Positions 30,602-40,178 of a DNA stretch of 64,000 nt are shown one piece after another. The stretch is taken from the NCBI RefSeq assembly GCF_013396335.1, contig NZ_JABWSY010000001.1, positions 571,869 through 635,868 of the forward strand, given 5' to 3'. Origin of the DNA: Bacillus sp. EB106-08-02-XG196 (lineage in GTDB: Bacteria > Bacillota > Bacilli > Bacillales > Cytobacillaceae). Position numbers and translations under genes: made by a program. The notes beneath the pieces are model-generated. The model ran no database searches. It saw only the letters and a list, made by a program, of their open reading frames with translations, and had not been told where the DNA came from. Each line of letters starts with the position of its first letter. Positions within the stretch are counted from its first letter, which is position 1.

Positions 30602-30716
30602 TATGATGTCCTCGTTTTTATCTATTGTTTATTCTAGTCTACAACAATAGAATACTTATAACACTTGCTGACCATTAAACTTTTTGCATTTTTTCACAAC
30701 CAAAACACAATGAAAT

Positions 30717-30752
30717 AAAATCAAGCCGAGAGTAACCACCCAGCTTGATTTT
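30717..30752 (-). terminator. Rho-independent terminator of the importer operon
   Basis: AAAATCAAGC (30717-30726) pairs with GCTTGATTTT (30743-30752) around a 16-base loop; T runs occur on both strands, so it could work in both directions. It separates the binding-protein gene from the kinase gene, whose promoter should lie at 30602-30716. Confidence 0.75.
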
Positions 30753-30759
30753 TTTGTTC

Positions 30760-32214
30760 TTATTTTTGTTCGCTCTTCCATTTATCAAATTGCGTTTGAA
30801 TTTCCTTTAACACCTTGTCAACTCCAGCTTCTTTTAACTTTTTATTGTATTTAGGCAGGTATTCTTCTGGGTCGACAGATCCTGTTGCCAAAGCTGGATA
30901 GAATTCTTTAGAGATATTCGTAAGTGATGCAAGTTCCGATCTTACTGGGTCACTATTGAAGTGGAAACCAAGAGTTGGTGCCGGTTTTGCAGCTTCATTA
31001 AACTCTTTGAATTTTTCCCATTTATCTTTCGGATCATTCTCATATAGATTAAGGATGAAATGGTTTCCTAAAGAATAAGTTGGTAAGTTGTATCCATCAA
31101 TACGTGCTGGAAGATCTTTAATCGTTCCATCCTCATTCTTTTCGTAGTGAACTCCTTCAAGTCCTTTATCAACAAGGTTGCGAAGATATGGATCAGTATT
31201 AAGCAGGTTTAAGAATTCCATTGCCTTTTCAGGATTATCTGATGTTGCTGAGATAGCCTGGATAGAACCTGATACAGAATCATTAAATGTTGTTGGTTCT
31301 TCAGCTGGTACAGAAACTACTTCATATTTAGCTGAACGTGTCCATAATGCATCAGCATATGGCTGGGAATCTCCCATGCGGACAAACCAGTTTTCTACAT
31401 CCATTGGCCAGTTGTCCTTACTTGTTGCTGCATCCTCTTTAAGATAGCCGGCCTTATAATAATTATGCATCGTTTTATAGGTTTGCATCGTTAAATCGGA
31501 TTCAAATTGGTTAATAACATGCTCTCTGTCACCATCAATTTCGAACGCGAATGGCATTTCTCCATTAAAGACATAGTCAAATGGTAGATAAGCTTTGAAT
31601 GTTGCCATTGGTGTAATAGAAGGTTCGTTTTCTTTAATGACTTTTAGCATTGGCTCAAGGTCTTCTAAGCGTTGTACCTTTGAAATATCAAAGTTGTATT
31701 TGTCAACAAGACGTTTATTAAATGTATAAACGGTTTGTCTTGCGGCCTCTTTATTAGCAGGAACACCATATACTTTTCCGTCAATTCTAATACCCTCTAA
31801 TAACACTGGGTCGATCGCTTCTTTTAGTTCTTTGCCTTCCTTGTTTAACAGATCATCAATCGCTAGGAATGCACCTTTTTGGGAATTTTGAACATAGTCC
31901 GTACCATTTGTGAAAATAATATCAAATGGTTCCCCTGAATTAATCATAACCTGCGATTTTTGAGCCCAATCTCCCCAATCAATTTGGGTCATTTTTACTG
32001 TGGCATTAATTTCTTTCTTCAAATATTTGTTTACTTCTTCGAATACCTTATCAGTATCCTTTTGTGGAGTTCCAATTGTATACCATTTAATTTCATATGG
32101 TTGACCATCTTTCCCCCCTGTGTCCGAGTCAGCACTGTCTTTACCGCTGCACGCTGAAAGAATCGTTCCAATGGTAAGAACTAAGGCAAGAAGAAGCATT
32201 AATCTTTTTTTCAT
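30760..32214 (-). CDS. Sugar-binding lipoprotein of an LplABC-like importer
   Basis: 484 aa. Signal peptide MKKRLMLLLALVLTIGTILSAC, cleaved before the lipidated Cys22. The mature part is a family-1 binding protein of the NgtS/LplA size class with YEIKWYTIGTPQKDTDKV and a C-terminal NISKEFYPALATGSVDPEEYL. It is the last gene of the importer operon, 26 bases behind the LplC-type permease. Next to GH38/GH125/GH20 genes, an oligosaccharide of N-glycan type is the most attractive substrate, by analogy with the pneumococcal N-glycan importer (recall). ATG start with AGGAGAG upstream. Confidence 0.85.
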   Translation of the reverse strand: MKKRLMLLLALVLTIGTILSACSGKDSADSDTGGKDGQPYEIKWYTIGTPQKDTDKVFEEVNKYLKKEINATVKMTQIDWGDWAQKSQVMINSGEPFDIIFTNGTDYVQNSQKGAFLAIDDLLNKEGKELKEAIDPVLLEGIRIDGKVYGVPANKEAARQTVYTFNKRLVDKYNFDISKVQRLEDLEPMLKVIKENEPSITPMATFKAYLPFDYVFNGEMPFAFEIDGDREHVINQFESDLTMQTYKTMHNYYKAGYLKEDAATSKDNWPMDVENWFVRMGDSQPYADALWTRSAKYEVVSVPAEEPTTFNDSVSGSIQAISATSDNPEKAMEFLNLLNTDPYLRNLVDKGLEGVHYEKNEDGTIKDLPARIDGYNLPTYSLGNHFILNLYENDPKDKWEKFKEFNEAAKPAPTLGFHFNSDPVRSELASLTNISKEFYPALATGSVDPEEYLPKYNKKLKEAGVDKVLKEIQTQFDKWKSEQK

Positions 32215-32240
32215 TTCAAACTCTCCTCTTTATATAATAT

Positions 32241-33230
32241 TTATTCTTTGACGCCGCCAATAGTTAGTCCGCTAATAAAGTACTTTTGGAAGAACGGATA
32301 CGAAACTGCTATTGGTAAAGTGGCGATAACAACCATGGCCATTTTTGCTGACTCTTGTGGAATGGTATCAAACAAGCTTGACTGCATGATGGCTAAATCC
32401 ATATTTTGCCTCATGAATTCAAGATTTGCTTCTATTTTCATGAGCAGTGATTGCAGAGGTACTAAACTAGGCTCATCAATATACAGTAAGGCCGTAAACC
32501 AATCATTCCAATAACCTAATGTACTAAACAAGGCAATCGTGGCAATTCCCGGTAAGGAAAGCGGGAAGATAATTTGGAAGAAGATCCTCCATTCACTTGC
32601 TCCATCAATCCTCGCTGATTCTAAAATCGACTCAGAGACTGATTTCAGGAAGAAGGTTCTCATAATGATAATATAAAACGCATTCATTGCAAGGGGCAAA
32701 ATCAAGGCCCAAATGGTATTCTTCAAACCTAAAAACTGTGTGATAACAATGTAAGTTGGTACTAGACCGCCACTGAAAAGCATAGTGAAAAATGCTAGAA
32801 ACGTGAAAAATCTGCGATACTTAAATTGTGGTCTTGAAATGGCATAAGCATAAAACGTTATCATAAATACACTAATAATTGTACCAACAATCGTAATAAA
32901 AATGGTCACACCATATGAGCGGAAGAATTGCGCCTTCATTCCCCATAGATATTGGTAAGCATCCGTGCTCCATTCTTTCGGGATTAGTTGAAAACCATTT
33001 CTTACAATACTCTCTTCACTAGTAAACGAAATAATGATCACATAGAAAAAGGGGAAAATGCACATGACCGCTAAAATTCCTAGTAACACACTAATAATTG
33101 TATTTACAACTGGATGCAGGTGTTGAGGGTCTCTATACTTTTTCCTTAAAGCCTTAGCCCCACCCCCTATTATTTCATTCGTCGATTGTGACACAGCGAT
33201 TGATGATTGAGTTTGCAGTTCCTTTGGCAT
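32241..33230 (-). CDS. Sugar ABC permease, LplC-type
   Basis: 329 aa with a long basic N-terminus (about 45 residues, GGGAKALRKKYRDPQHLHP), then six membrane segments. EAA loop SILESARIDGASEWRIFFQIIFPLSLPGI and the ending YFISGLTIGGVKE typical of the type. It partners the LplB-type permease 104 bases upstream. Ribosome site weak (GCGG). No ATPase gene in the operon. Confidence 0.9.
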   Translation of the reverse strand: MPKELQTQSSIAVSQSTNEIIGGGAKALRKKYRDPQHLHPVVNTIISVLLGILAVMCIFPFFYVIIISFTSEESIVRNGFQLIPKEWSTDAYQYLWGMKAQFFRSYGVTIFITIVGTIISVFMITFYAYAISRPQFKYRRFFTFLAFFTMLFSGGLVPTYIVITQFLGLKNTIWALILPLAMNAFYIIIMRTFFLKSVSESILESARIDGASEWRIFFQIIFPLSLPGIATIALFSTLGYWNDWFTALLYIDEPSLVPLQSLLMKIEANLEFMRQNMDLAIMQSSLFDTIPQESAKMAMVVIATLPIAVSYPFFQKYFISGLTIGGVKE

Positions 33231-33334
33231 AGTTTAGCCGCTTAGCGACCTTCCCTCCCTTCTTAGAAATGCACAAGCTTCTAGGTGCAAAGCCAGCCAA
33301 TTCTCAAAACTTTTATACTACCCTAGTAAATAAT

Positions 33335-34264
33335 CTAAAATAATGCACTTTCCTCATCTACTTTTCTTACAATATAGTTCGTAATCATGACAAGGGTAAA
33401 TCCAACTGCTGACTGATATAGACCTGCTGCTGTACTCATACCAATATCGCCCAAATTCATAAGGCCGCGGTATACAAATGTATCGATAACATTTGTAACT
33501 GAATACAGTGCTCCCGAATCTCTTGGTACTTGATAAAAGAGTCCGAAATCCGAGTTGAATATTCTTCCGATATTCATGATCGTAAGGATTATCATTAATG
33601 GTTTAAGCATCGGCAGGGTAATGTGCTTAATCTGCTTCCACTTCGATGCGCCATCAATCATCGCTGCTTCATAATACGCTCGATCAATCCCGACGATGGA
33701 CGCTAAATACACGATACTTCCGTAACCGACACCTTTCCACAGGGCCATAAACACTAGAATAAACGGCCAATACTTCGACTCGTTATACCATGAAACCGGA
33801 TCGATATTAAACCAGCCAAGAACATGATTTAATAGCCCGTGGTCCGTACTTAAGAACGTGAATACAAAGTAGCTCCCGATAACCCATGATATAAAGTGCG
33901 GAAAAAGAATAGAAGTTTGATAGACTTTTGATAACTTCTTATTCACCAGCTCGCTAAGCATGATTGCCGTCGCTACAGCCGCAATTAACCCCACTACGAT
34001 AAAGATAATATTGTATACTAGGGTATTTCTGGTTATAACCCACGCATCACTTGTACTAAACAAATATTCAAAGTTTTCCCAGCCAACCCACTCACTATTC
34101 ATAACACTGGCAAAGAAACCATCTGGGTGAATCCTGAATTTCTTAAAAGCCAAAACCTGTCCAAACATTGGCAAATAGGCAAATAATAGAAGCCAAATCG
34201 TTCCAGGCAGAACCATTAACAGCCAGATTCGGTTTTTATAAATATCACTCAGTAGTTTTTTCAT
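33335..34264 (-). CDS. Sugar ABC permease, LplB-type
   Basis: 309 aa from the ATG at 34262-34264. AGGAGG lies 6 bases upstream; an ATG two codons earlier sits directly on the ribosome site and a longer frame to 34300 lacks one. IWLLMVLPGTIWLLLFAYLPMFG begins the first membrane segment; EAA loop YYEAAMIDGASKWKQIKHITLPMLKPL. It ends IVRKVDEESALF. First gene of the importer operon, with a cre box about 52 bases upstream. Confidence 0.9.
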   Translation of the reverse strand: MKKLLSDIYKNRIWLLMVLPGTIWLLLFAYLPMFGQVLAFKKFRIHPDGFFASVMNSEWVGWENFEYLFSTSDAWVITRNTLVYNIIFIVVGLIAAVATAIMLSELVNKKLSKVYQTSILFPHFISWVIGSYFVFTFLSTDHGLLNHVLGWFNIDPVSWYNESKYWPFILVFMALWKGVGYGSIVYLASIVGIDRAYYEAAMIDGASKWKQIKHITLPMLKPLMIILTIMNIGRIFNSDFGLFYQVPRDSGALYSVTNVIDTFVYRGLMNLGDIGMSTAAGLYQSAVGFTLVMITNYIVRKVDEESALF

Positions 34265-34315
34265 ATTCATCCTCCTCTCAGTTGTTGTAAGCACTTCCAT
34301 AGCTTTATTTTATAG

Positions 34316-34329
34316 TGAAAACGCTGCTA
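34316..34329 (+). promoter_or_regulatory. cre box before the importer operon
   Basis: TGAAAACGCTGCTA matches TGWAARCGYTWNCW at 12 of 14 positions including the central CG. It sits in the 181-bp gap before the first permease gene, so CcpA repression of glycan uptake by preferred sugars is likely. Confidence 0.55.
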
Positions 34330-34401
34330 TTTATAGTTGACTAATTTGGGATTAAGTGCAAAAATCTTAGATAACTGAAAACTAGTTCATTGAAAAGAAG
34401 A

Positions 34402-34437
34402 AATAAGACCAACTGGTGACTGCCAGCTGGTCTTATT
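34402..34437 (-). terminator. Terminator of the mannosidase operon
   Basis: AATAAGACCA (34402-34411) pairs with TGGTCTTATT (34428-34437), extended inward by CTGG/CCAG beyond one mismatch. It lies directly behind the GH38 stop codon at 34446 and separates the operon from the importer promoter. Confidence 0.75.
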
Positions 34438-34445
34438 GTTTGATA

Positions 34446-37400
34446 TTACAAGATTCTAATGGTCTTAATTTCATATGGTTTAATATCAAACTCAATTGGC
34501 AAATGGCAACGTTTAGCCACTGCTTCTTCCATTAGATTGGTTTCTACCCATGAAGTGATGTTTTTCCCAACATCAAGCGTAACCCTTCCTCTTCGTCCCT
34601 CATACTCATGCAAACGAACAATAATCCCGTTGCCATCATAAGCCGGCTTCACAGCATCAAACCAGACGTGGTCAGAATTTGTATCTAGGAAGGACGCCTC
34701 TTTTGTCCATTTCCCTTCTACAGCGACAATTGAATCATTGAGATCCCAAGCCTTTTCAACTGTCTTTCCTTTCCGCCAATCGCCGATATGTGGATACAGT
34801 GAATAAACAAAAGAATGGGTTCCTTGATCCGCTTCTGGGTCAGGATGAGCCGCTGATTTTAATAAGGTTAAACGGATTGTATTTTCTTTGATATCATAGC
34901 CATATTTGGAATCATTCAATAAACTTACGCCATAATCCGGTTCAGATAAGTCAGCCCATTGATGTCCAACCGTTTCAAATTTCGCCATGTCCCAGCTCGT
35001 ATTCCAGTGGGTAGGACGCTTTACATTTCCGAATTGGATATCATAGGTTGCCTCCGTTGTTCGAACATCTACAGGGAAAGCAGCCTTCAGCAATTTTCTC
35101 TTTTCGTGCCAATCAACATTTGTGTCAAAATCAATTCGGCGATCATTTTGATAAAAAACAATTGACTGCGAAATATCAGAATGATGATACTTCCACTTAA
35201 CATGAATGGTAAAGGAAAGCTCGCCATCTTCAACTACTTCAAATGAGGCTAGATCGTGAATTTCTTCCATTTTTTCTTGATAGAAGATATCAATATCCCA
35301 CGCATCATGTGCGAGTGGCTTATCTTCAAAGATTTGCAGAACATTTCCTCTTTCATTTTCGGCTAGAACATGACGTTTTGCCTCTTTATCATAGATTGTT
35401 GTTATCTGACCGAATTCATTCCATTCAATGAGATAAAACGGTGTTTCTAATTTGCGGTCATGATAGATAAAGCTTGATTTCTTTTCGCAGACAGCTTCCT
35501 GTGGTTCAAAAGATAGCGTTCTAGCACCAAAGGATGGGAGTCTATCCACTTCAACAAGCCAGCTGGCAGAAAGCTTTTGATGCGGTAACACTGTTCCGTT
35601 ATCATCTTTCCATACCCCCGCTTTATACTCAGCAAATTGAGGGATCACAACATTTCTCATTCCCTTATGATGTGAAGCGTTAAATAGCACTACAGAACGG
35701 TCAGCCTGGTCAATCCCGCTATTGATGACACGTGAACTTACATTTTCGCCTAGTTCCAGCGCTTCCCTGTATTCTTCCTTCGCATCCTCATATACCTCAT
35801 GAATAGACGAACCTGGAATAATGTCATGGAATTGATTTCGTAAAATTATTTTCCAACCGTCTTTAAGCTCCTTATCCCCAATCCACTCACCATTTTCAGA
35901 TAGCCAGGAAGATAGGAATTCAACTCTTCTATATAAAAGCTCCAATTTACGATTCGTTTGTTTCATAAACGCCTGGCTTGTATACGTACCCCGGTGGTAT
36001 TCCAGATACAATTCGCCATCCCATTTATGGATATAACCGTTGGACTCCGCTACATTTTGGTGAAGCTTTTCAAAAAACTCTCCAGCTGTTGACGTTTTTA
36101 CATTCGGCATACCAGGCATCATGTCCAGTCTGCTTCGCATTTCAAGCATGTGACGATTGACTCCGCCGCCGCCGTCACCATATCCGTATGAAAGCAGCAG
36201 ATCTTTTGACAGGTCCTTATCCCGATAGCCCGTCCATGCTCCTTTAACCGTTTTGGCGGTAATAAAGCCATTGTACGTGTAGAACCAGGAATCCGGACCG
36301 TTCCATGGTTCCGGTGTTGTGATAAAGTGTGTTAATATCTCTGAACCATCGATTCCCTTCCAATAGAAGGTATCATGCGGCATTCGGTTGTACTGATTCC
36401 AGCTGATTTTCGTTGTCATCATCGTTTTGATGCCTGATTTTTTTAAGATTTGCGGCAATGCCCAGCTGTACCCAAACACATCGGGCAGCCATAAATATTC
36501 ACAGTCCACCCCAAATTCTTCCTTAAAGAAGGCTTTTCCATGCAGAATTTGGCGGACAAGTGACTCACCACTAGGAATATTACAGTCCGCTTCGAGCCAC
36601 ATCGCACCCCCTGCTTCCCATTTGCCTTCTGCAATTTTAGCTTTCATTTGTTCGTAGATGTCAGGATAATCCGTTTTGATATAATCATAAAGCTGCGGCT
36701 GTGTTTGTAAGAATAAATATTCTGGGAATTGCTTCATTAAATGCAAGACAGTCGAGAAGGAACGTGCTGACTTCTCTCTAGTATTTCTTAATCTCCAAAG
36801 CCAGGCAACATCGATATGTGTATGGCCAACACTGTGCACCGTTATATCTGATGATTTATTGATTGATTGGAGTGCCCTTGTTAAATTCTCCTCCGCTGCA
36901 TAACAGGATTCATAAAACTCATGACTTCCAGGTTCCGTCCAACGAATAAACTGTAAGGCATTGGTAAGCACCTGCTTCAAAATCGTATAGGCCGACTCTT
37001 CCTCACTTGTTTCCATCAATACTTCATAAGCTGCCAAAAGGGTGTAATATAGGTTATCAACCCGTCTATCAAGCCATCCTATTTTCGCCATCTCCAGTTT
37101 AAACTCATTTTCAACCGGTACTCCGCCGCCTTCCAGCCCTGACCAAAGTCTAAAATCTAAACGCATTGGCCCCTTAGTGGAATGTTCATCGAAGAGGACT
37201 TCTTCATGATTGGAATCGACGCCTTGATAGGGTTTGCCATTCACAAATAGTAAGGATTCAAAACCTGAATTATGCCCCCCTCCCGTCTTTCCGAAGGAGA
37301 ACAGACCGACAACCTGCCTGCTGTTGTTTGGCAGGTGACAATCAACGTCTGCATGAAGCCAGATATATCGATCCCGGCCTTTCCAATAATCGCCTAGCTT

Positions 37401-37556
37401 CATGATTTTTTTTTCATCGTAAGATTCGGGCGGGTAAGCCCCTACTTTGCCGTCATCCTCCTGTGTGGTAAATTGATCAATTGTAATGCAATCGCGATAA
37501 CGATAACCTTCTAATTCCCGAATACGGGCTTCAAACTTTCTTTCCGTTAAAAACAA
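34446..37556 (-). CDS. GH38 alpha-mannosidase (class II)
   Basis: 1036 aa from a TTG at 37554-37556, chosen because the family usually starts MFLT...RIRELE and a GGGGTGA site lies upstream; a GTG at 37565 is the alternative. An N-terminal beta domain (about 1-230) precedes the zinc-dependent barrel: VGHTHIDVAWLWRLRNTREK gives His245, His247 and Asp249, and YLWLPDVFGYSWALPQILK carries the nucleophile Asp359. FHDIIPGSSIHEVYEDA supplies a further zinc His. It removes alpha-linked mannose in the cytoplasm; no signal peptide. Last gene of the operon GH38-GH125-YesL-GH20-GH38, 38 bases behind GH20. It differs in length and subfamily from the second GH38. Confidence 0.92.
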   Translation of the reverse strand: MFLTERKFEARIRELEGYRYRDCITIDQFTTQEDDGKVGAYPPESYDEKKIMKLGDYWKGRDRYIWLHADVDCHLPNNSRQVVGLFSFGKTGGGHNSGFESLLFVNGKPYQGVDSNHEEVLFDEHSTKGPMRLDFRLWSGLEGGGVPVENEFKLEMAKIGWLDRRVDNLYYTLLAAYEVLMETSEEESAYTILKQVLTNALQFIRWTEPGSHEFYESCYAAEENLTRALQSINKSSDITVHSVGHTHIDVAWLWRLRNTREKSARSFSTVLHLMKQFPEYLFLQTQPQLYDYIKTDYPDIYEQMKAKIAEGKWEAGGAMWLEADCNIPSGESLVRQILHGKAFFKEEFGVDCEYLWLPDVFGYSWALPQILKKSGIKTMMTTKISWNQYNRMPHDTFYWKGIDGSEILTHFITTPEPWNGPDSWFYTYNGFITAKTVKGAWTGYRDKDLSKDLLLSYGYGDGGGGVNRHMLEMRSRLDMMPGMPNVKTSTAGEFFEKLHQNVAESNGYIHKWDGELYLEYHRGTYTSQAFMKQTNRKLELLYRRVEFLSSWLSENGEWIGDKELKDGWKIILRNQFHDIIPGSSIHEVYEDAKEEYREALELGENVSSRVINSGIDQADRSVVLFNASHHKGMRNVVIPQFAEYKAGVWKDDNGTVLPHQKLSASWLVEVDRLPSFGARTLSFEPQEAVCEKKSSFIYHDRKLETPFYLIEWNEFGQITTIYDKEAKRHVLAENERGNVLQIFEDKPLAHDAWDIDIFYQEKMEEIHDLASFEVVEDGELSFTIHVKWKYHHSDISQSIVFYQNDRRIDFDTNVDWHEKRKLLKAAFPVDVRTTEATYDIQFGNVKRPTHWNTSWDMAKFETVGHQWADLSEPDYGVSLLNDSKYGYDIKENTIRLTLLKSAAHPDPEADQGTHSFVYSLYPHIGDWRKGKTVEKAWDLNDSIVAVEGKWTKEASFLDTNSDHVWFDAVKPAYDGNGIIVRLHEYEGRRGRVTLDVGKNITSWVETNLMEEAVAKRCHLPIEFDIKPYEIKTIRIL

Positions 37557-37594
37557 TCCGTTCACCCCATTTAGTTATTTTAGGATTTTATCCT

Positions 37595-39475
37595 TTATAA
37601 TGAAAAGTTTCCTGCAGTGACGATCCGATGATAGACATTGCCGCCAACTAAGCCGTCAACAATTTCCCAAGGCCCATCATGGCGTAACCGTTCTACTTCT
37701 AATTCCTCAATAGCAGAAACCCTGCCCTCCAGCCATTCTTGAATCCGATATTTTACCGAGTCAATTCGGGTAATAACGCCGCCGTATCGAATATCGATAA
37801 TCTCCCAGCCAAACGGCTTGTACGATTCAAACCAAACTTTTCGGTGCTTTTGACGTAATTGGTCCACATTGGTTTGAATCCAATCCAACTCTAAGAGGAT
37901 TGATCTCATTTGCTCGTAATCTTTTTTCTCGTAAACTTCTTTTATCTTAATTCCGATTTCCGCCTTCACGCTTAGAACCCTTGCCAATTGCTCATAGAAG
38001 TCAAATAGACTTTCCCATTTTGGGTTGTTGTGTTTTGCTTTTTCAATCTTGGAAACAAGTTTTTCATAATGCTCCCCTAAGGATAATCCTTTACAATTTT
38101 CATCGTATAAACCGATTAGTATATCTTGGTACAGCAGCACTTTAGAGGTCATCGACGTATTCATGTTATCTTGCATAACGCCAGGAGTCTCATCCAGCTT
38201 TTTCAGGACCATGAAATCATCAAAGTTTCCTTCACCACAGAATGCATAGCGCTCAGCTGTTTGTTCTAGTGTGACTTCCTTATGATAGGTATGCTCCGCA
38301 AATAATTGTAAGATGGGTAAGGAAGTAGAGAATGGCGTTTCGGCTCCATTGTCGCCCCACAACGTGACAAACACTTCTTTAATACCCTCTTTCTTACACG
38401 CCGCCATAGCGGCCTCCGTCGTTGCAATCGCTTTCCCATAGTTAGGGACGATTCCATTCCATGTCCACGCACCGCCAGCAAAAATTGGAGTCTGACCGAG
38501 CAGTTTATGGTGTTGAAAATCTTTTTCATAGACTTCCTGCTCTTTCCGGTAATAATTCCAATAGACAAGCTCTACATCAGGGATGGAGGCAAGTATGTCT
38601 TCGCGAATTTCCCCGTTTTCATCTCGGTATTTACTGTCTTCCGAAAACAATGGAAAGTACATATCGCTCCAAATCATCGGTTTTAGACCATACTTATCCG
38701 TAATCGCAACGACCTTTTCCAAATGCCTATTCATGATATCAATATGATTCTCATAGCCATGTTTTTCTAAATATTTACCTAAACCAAGCTGGAACGTCTC
38801 ATCCATTCCGATATGAATGCGCTTGGTACGGAAAGGCTCGGAGGCAGCCCTGATACAGTTTTCCAAGAATTCATATGTCTGGGGCTGATCAACCAATAAA
38901 ATGTCGTCTGTGTCTTTAAAACTAGAAGCATAATTCCATTTAAGCGCTTCCCGTAAATGACCCAGTGATTGAATACAAGGGATCATTTCAATCCCTAATT
39001 TCACCGCATAGTCATCACATGCCTTTAACTCCTCCGCCGAATATCTTCCCCGCATATACCCAAAATACGGATGTTCCTTCACCTCGTACGTATCCTCTGT
39101 ATAGAGCATCAATGTATCTAATCCCATTACAGCCATTCTTTGCAGCAGCTTTTCTACATCTGAAACTGTTGGGACCGCATTTCTAGACGCATCGAGCATA
39201 ACACCGCTCATTTCAAACTGAAGTTCCTCTGACAAGTCAAACTGGTTCTCTTTATTAACATGTTCAAGGAATAATCCTAAGCCGCGAAAAAAGTGAATAG
39301 GCTTCTCAAAGCGAATTTCCCCCTGGCCATTGTGATTTATAACACGCAATGGACCCTTTTGCTGTTTTAAATATACCGGATAGCCATCCTCTGAAAGTTG
39401 AACTGTTAAATTCTCTATTATAAGATTAAGCCCTTCGGTAATAGAGGATACGTCACCGTTTATGTGTAGTTTCAT
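37595..39475 (-). CDS. GH20 beta-N-acetylhexosaminidase, intracellular
   Basis: 626 aa. A small N-terminal domain (1-85) leads into the barrel. FEMSGVMLDASRNAVPTV is the first strand and IHIGMDETFQLGLG (Asp225-Glu226) is the conserved catalytic pair: Asp polarises the acetamido group, Glu donates the proton. No export signal. Size and layout fit, from recall, the GH20C type of Streptococcus pneumoniae, which acts on short N-glycan or glycolipid fragments. ATG start with GAGGGG upstream. It should remove terminal GlcNAc or GalNAc from imported glycans before or after mannose trimming. Confidence 0.88.
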   Translation of the reverse strand: MKLHINGDVSSITEGLNLIIENLTVQLSEDGYPVYLKQQKGPLRVINHNGQGEIRFEKPIHFFRGLGLFLEHVNKENQFDLSEELQFEMSGVMLDASRNAVPTVSDVEKLLQRMAVMGLDTLMLYTEDTYEVKEHPYFGYMRGRYSAEELKACDDYAVKLGIEMIPCIQSLGHLREALKWNYASSFKDTDDILLVDQPQTYEFLENCIRAASEPFRTKRIHIGMDETFQLGLGKYLEKHGYENHIDIMNRHLEKVVAITDKYGLKPMIWSDMYFPLFSEDSKYRDENGEIREDILASIPDVELVYWNYYRKEQEVYEKDFQHHKLLGQTPIFAGGAWTWNGIVPNYGKAIATTEAAMAACKKEGIKEVFVTLWGDNGAETPFSTSLPILQLFAEHTYHKEVTLEQTAERYAFCGEGNFDDFMVLKKLDETPGVMQDNMNTSMTSKVLLYQDILIGLYDENCKGLSLGEHYEKLVSKIEKAKHNNPKWESLFDFYEQLARVLSVKAEIGIKIKEVYEKKDYEQMRSILLELDWIQTNVDQLRQKHRKVWFESYKPFGWEIIDIRYGGVITRIDSVKYRIQEWLEGRVSAIEELEVERLRHDGPWEIVDGLVGGNVYHRIVTAGNFSL

Positions 39476-39522
39476 TTTTTCCCCTCATTTCGTTTCACTT
39501 TTATAACAAGTACTACACAGCC

Positions 39523-40143
39523 CTAAGAAAGAGACATTCTCTTCTCAAGCGTGTTAAACCGAAGCAAGTTGACTCTCATCATCCAATAAGCAGGAGCAAC
39601 ACCAGAAATAAACGGAATTAAACCAGGCATCCTAATTAGGAGCATACCAATAACCAATAGTCCTGCCCCAATCCAAATCGTGGATAGCAATCCTGTTATG
39701 GTAAATAAAAAGGATTGTTTTATATATTCTTTCGTTGGGAGTTCATAATGGACATAAAGCGAAAAGAAATTACCAACAGCCAATAGCAGGACAAATACCA
39801 TGATATACAAGATGATTAATAGAAAACTGGCAAAAACGCCTGTCATGACTTGTTCTACAATCCGAATATCGACAAAAAGAAAAAGGCCAATACTGTAAAA
39901 TACAAGGCCTATTCCATTGCTTCTTTTCCATTCTTTAAAGTAAACCTGCTTAAACGTATTCCATACAGGCAGATCACTTTCTTTCCTCAGCCATTTCCGC
40001 ACAATGGTAAACAGGGCAATGGACGCTGGAAAAAAACCAAAGATCCCTAACCCAAGGATGGTAAAGACAACCCAGTACAGATTGGCCAAGATCGCCCTCC
40101 AAATCCATTCACAAACAACAATCATCCATGGAACTTTTTTCAT
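39523..40143 (-). CDS. YesL-family (DUF624) membrane protein, second copy
   Basis: 206 aa, about five membrane segments, family start ICEWIWRAILANLYWVVFTILGLGIFGFFPASIALFTIVRKWLR. Here it sits between GH125 and GH20 inside the hydrolase operon rather than beside the permeases, which supports a link between YesL proteins and glycan uptake that does not depend on operon position. Function unknown. ATG start with GGGTGATGG upstream. Confidence 0.85.
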   Translation of the reverse strand: MKKVPWMIVVCEWIWRAILANLYWVVFTILGLGIFGFFPASIALFTIVRKWLRKESDLPVWNTFKQVYFKEWKRSNGIGLVFYSIGLFLFVDIRIVEQVMTGVFASFLLIILYIMVFVLLLAVGNFFSLYVHYELPTKEYIKQSFLFTITGLLSTIWIGAGLLVIGMLLIRMPGLIPFISGVAPAYWMMRVNLLRFNTLEKRMSLS

Positions 40144-40178
40144 GATCCATCACCCTTTCTATACTTCCCTTAAAAGAT

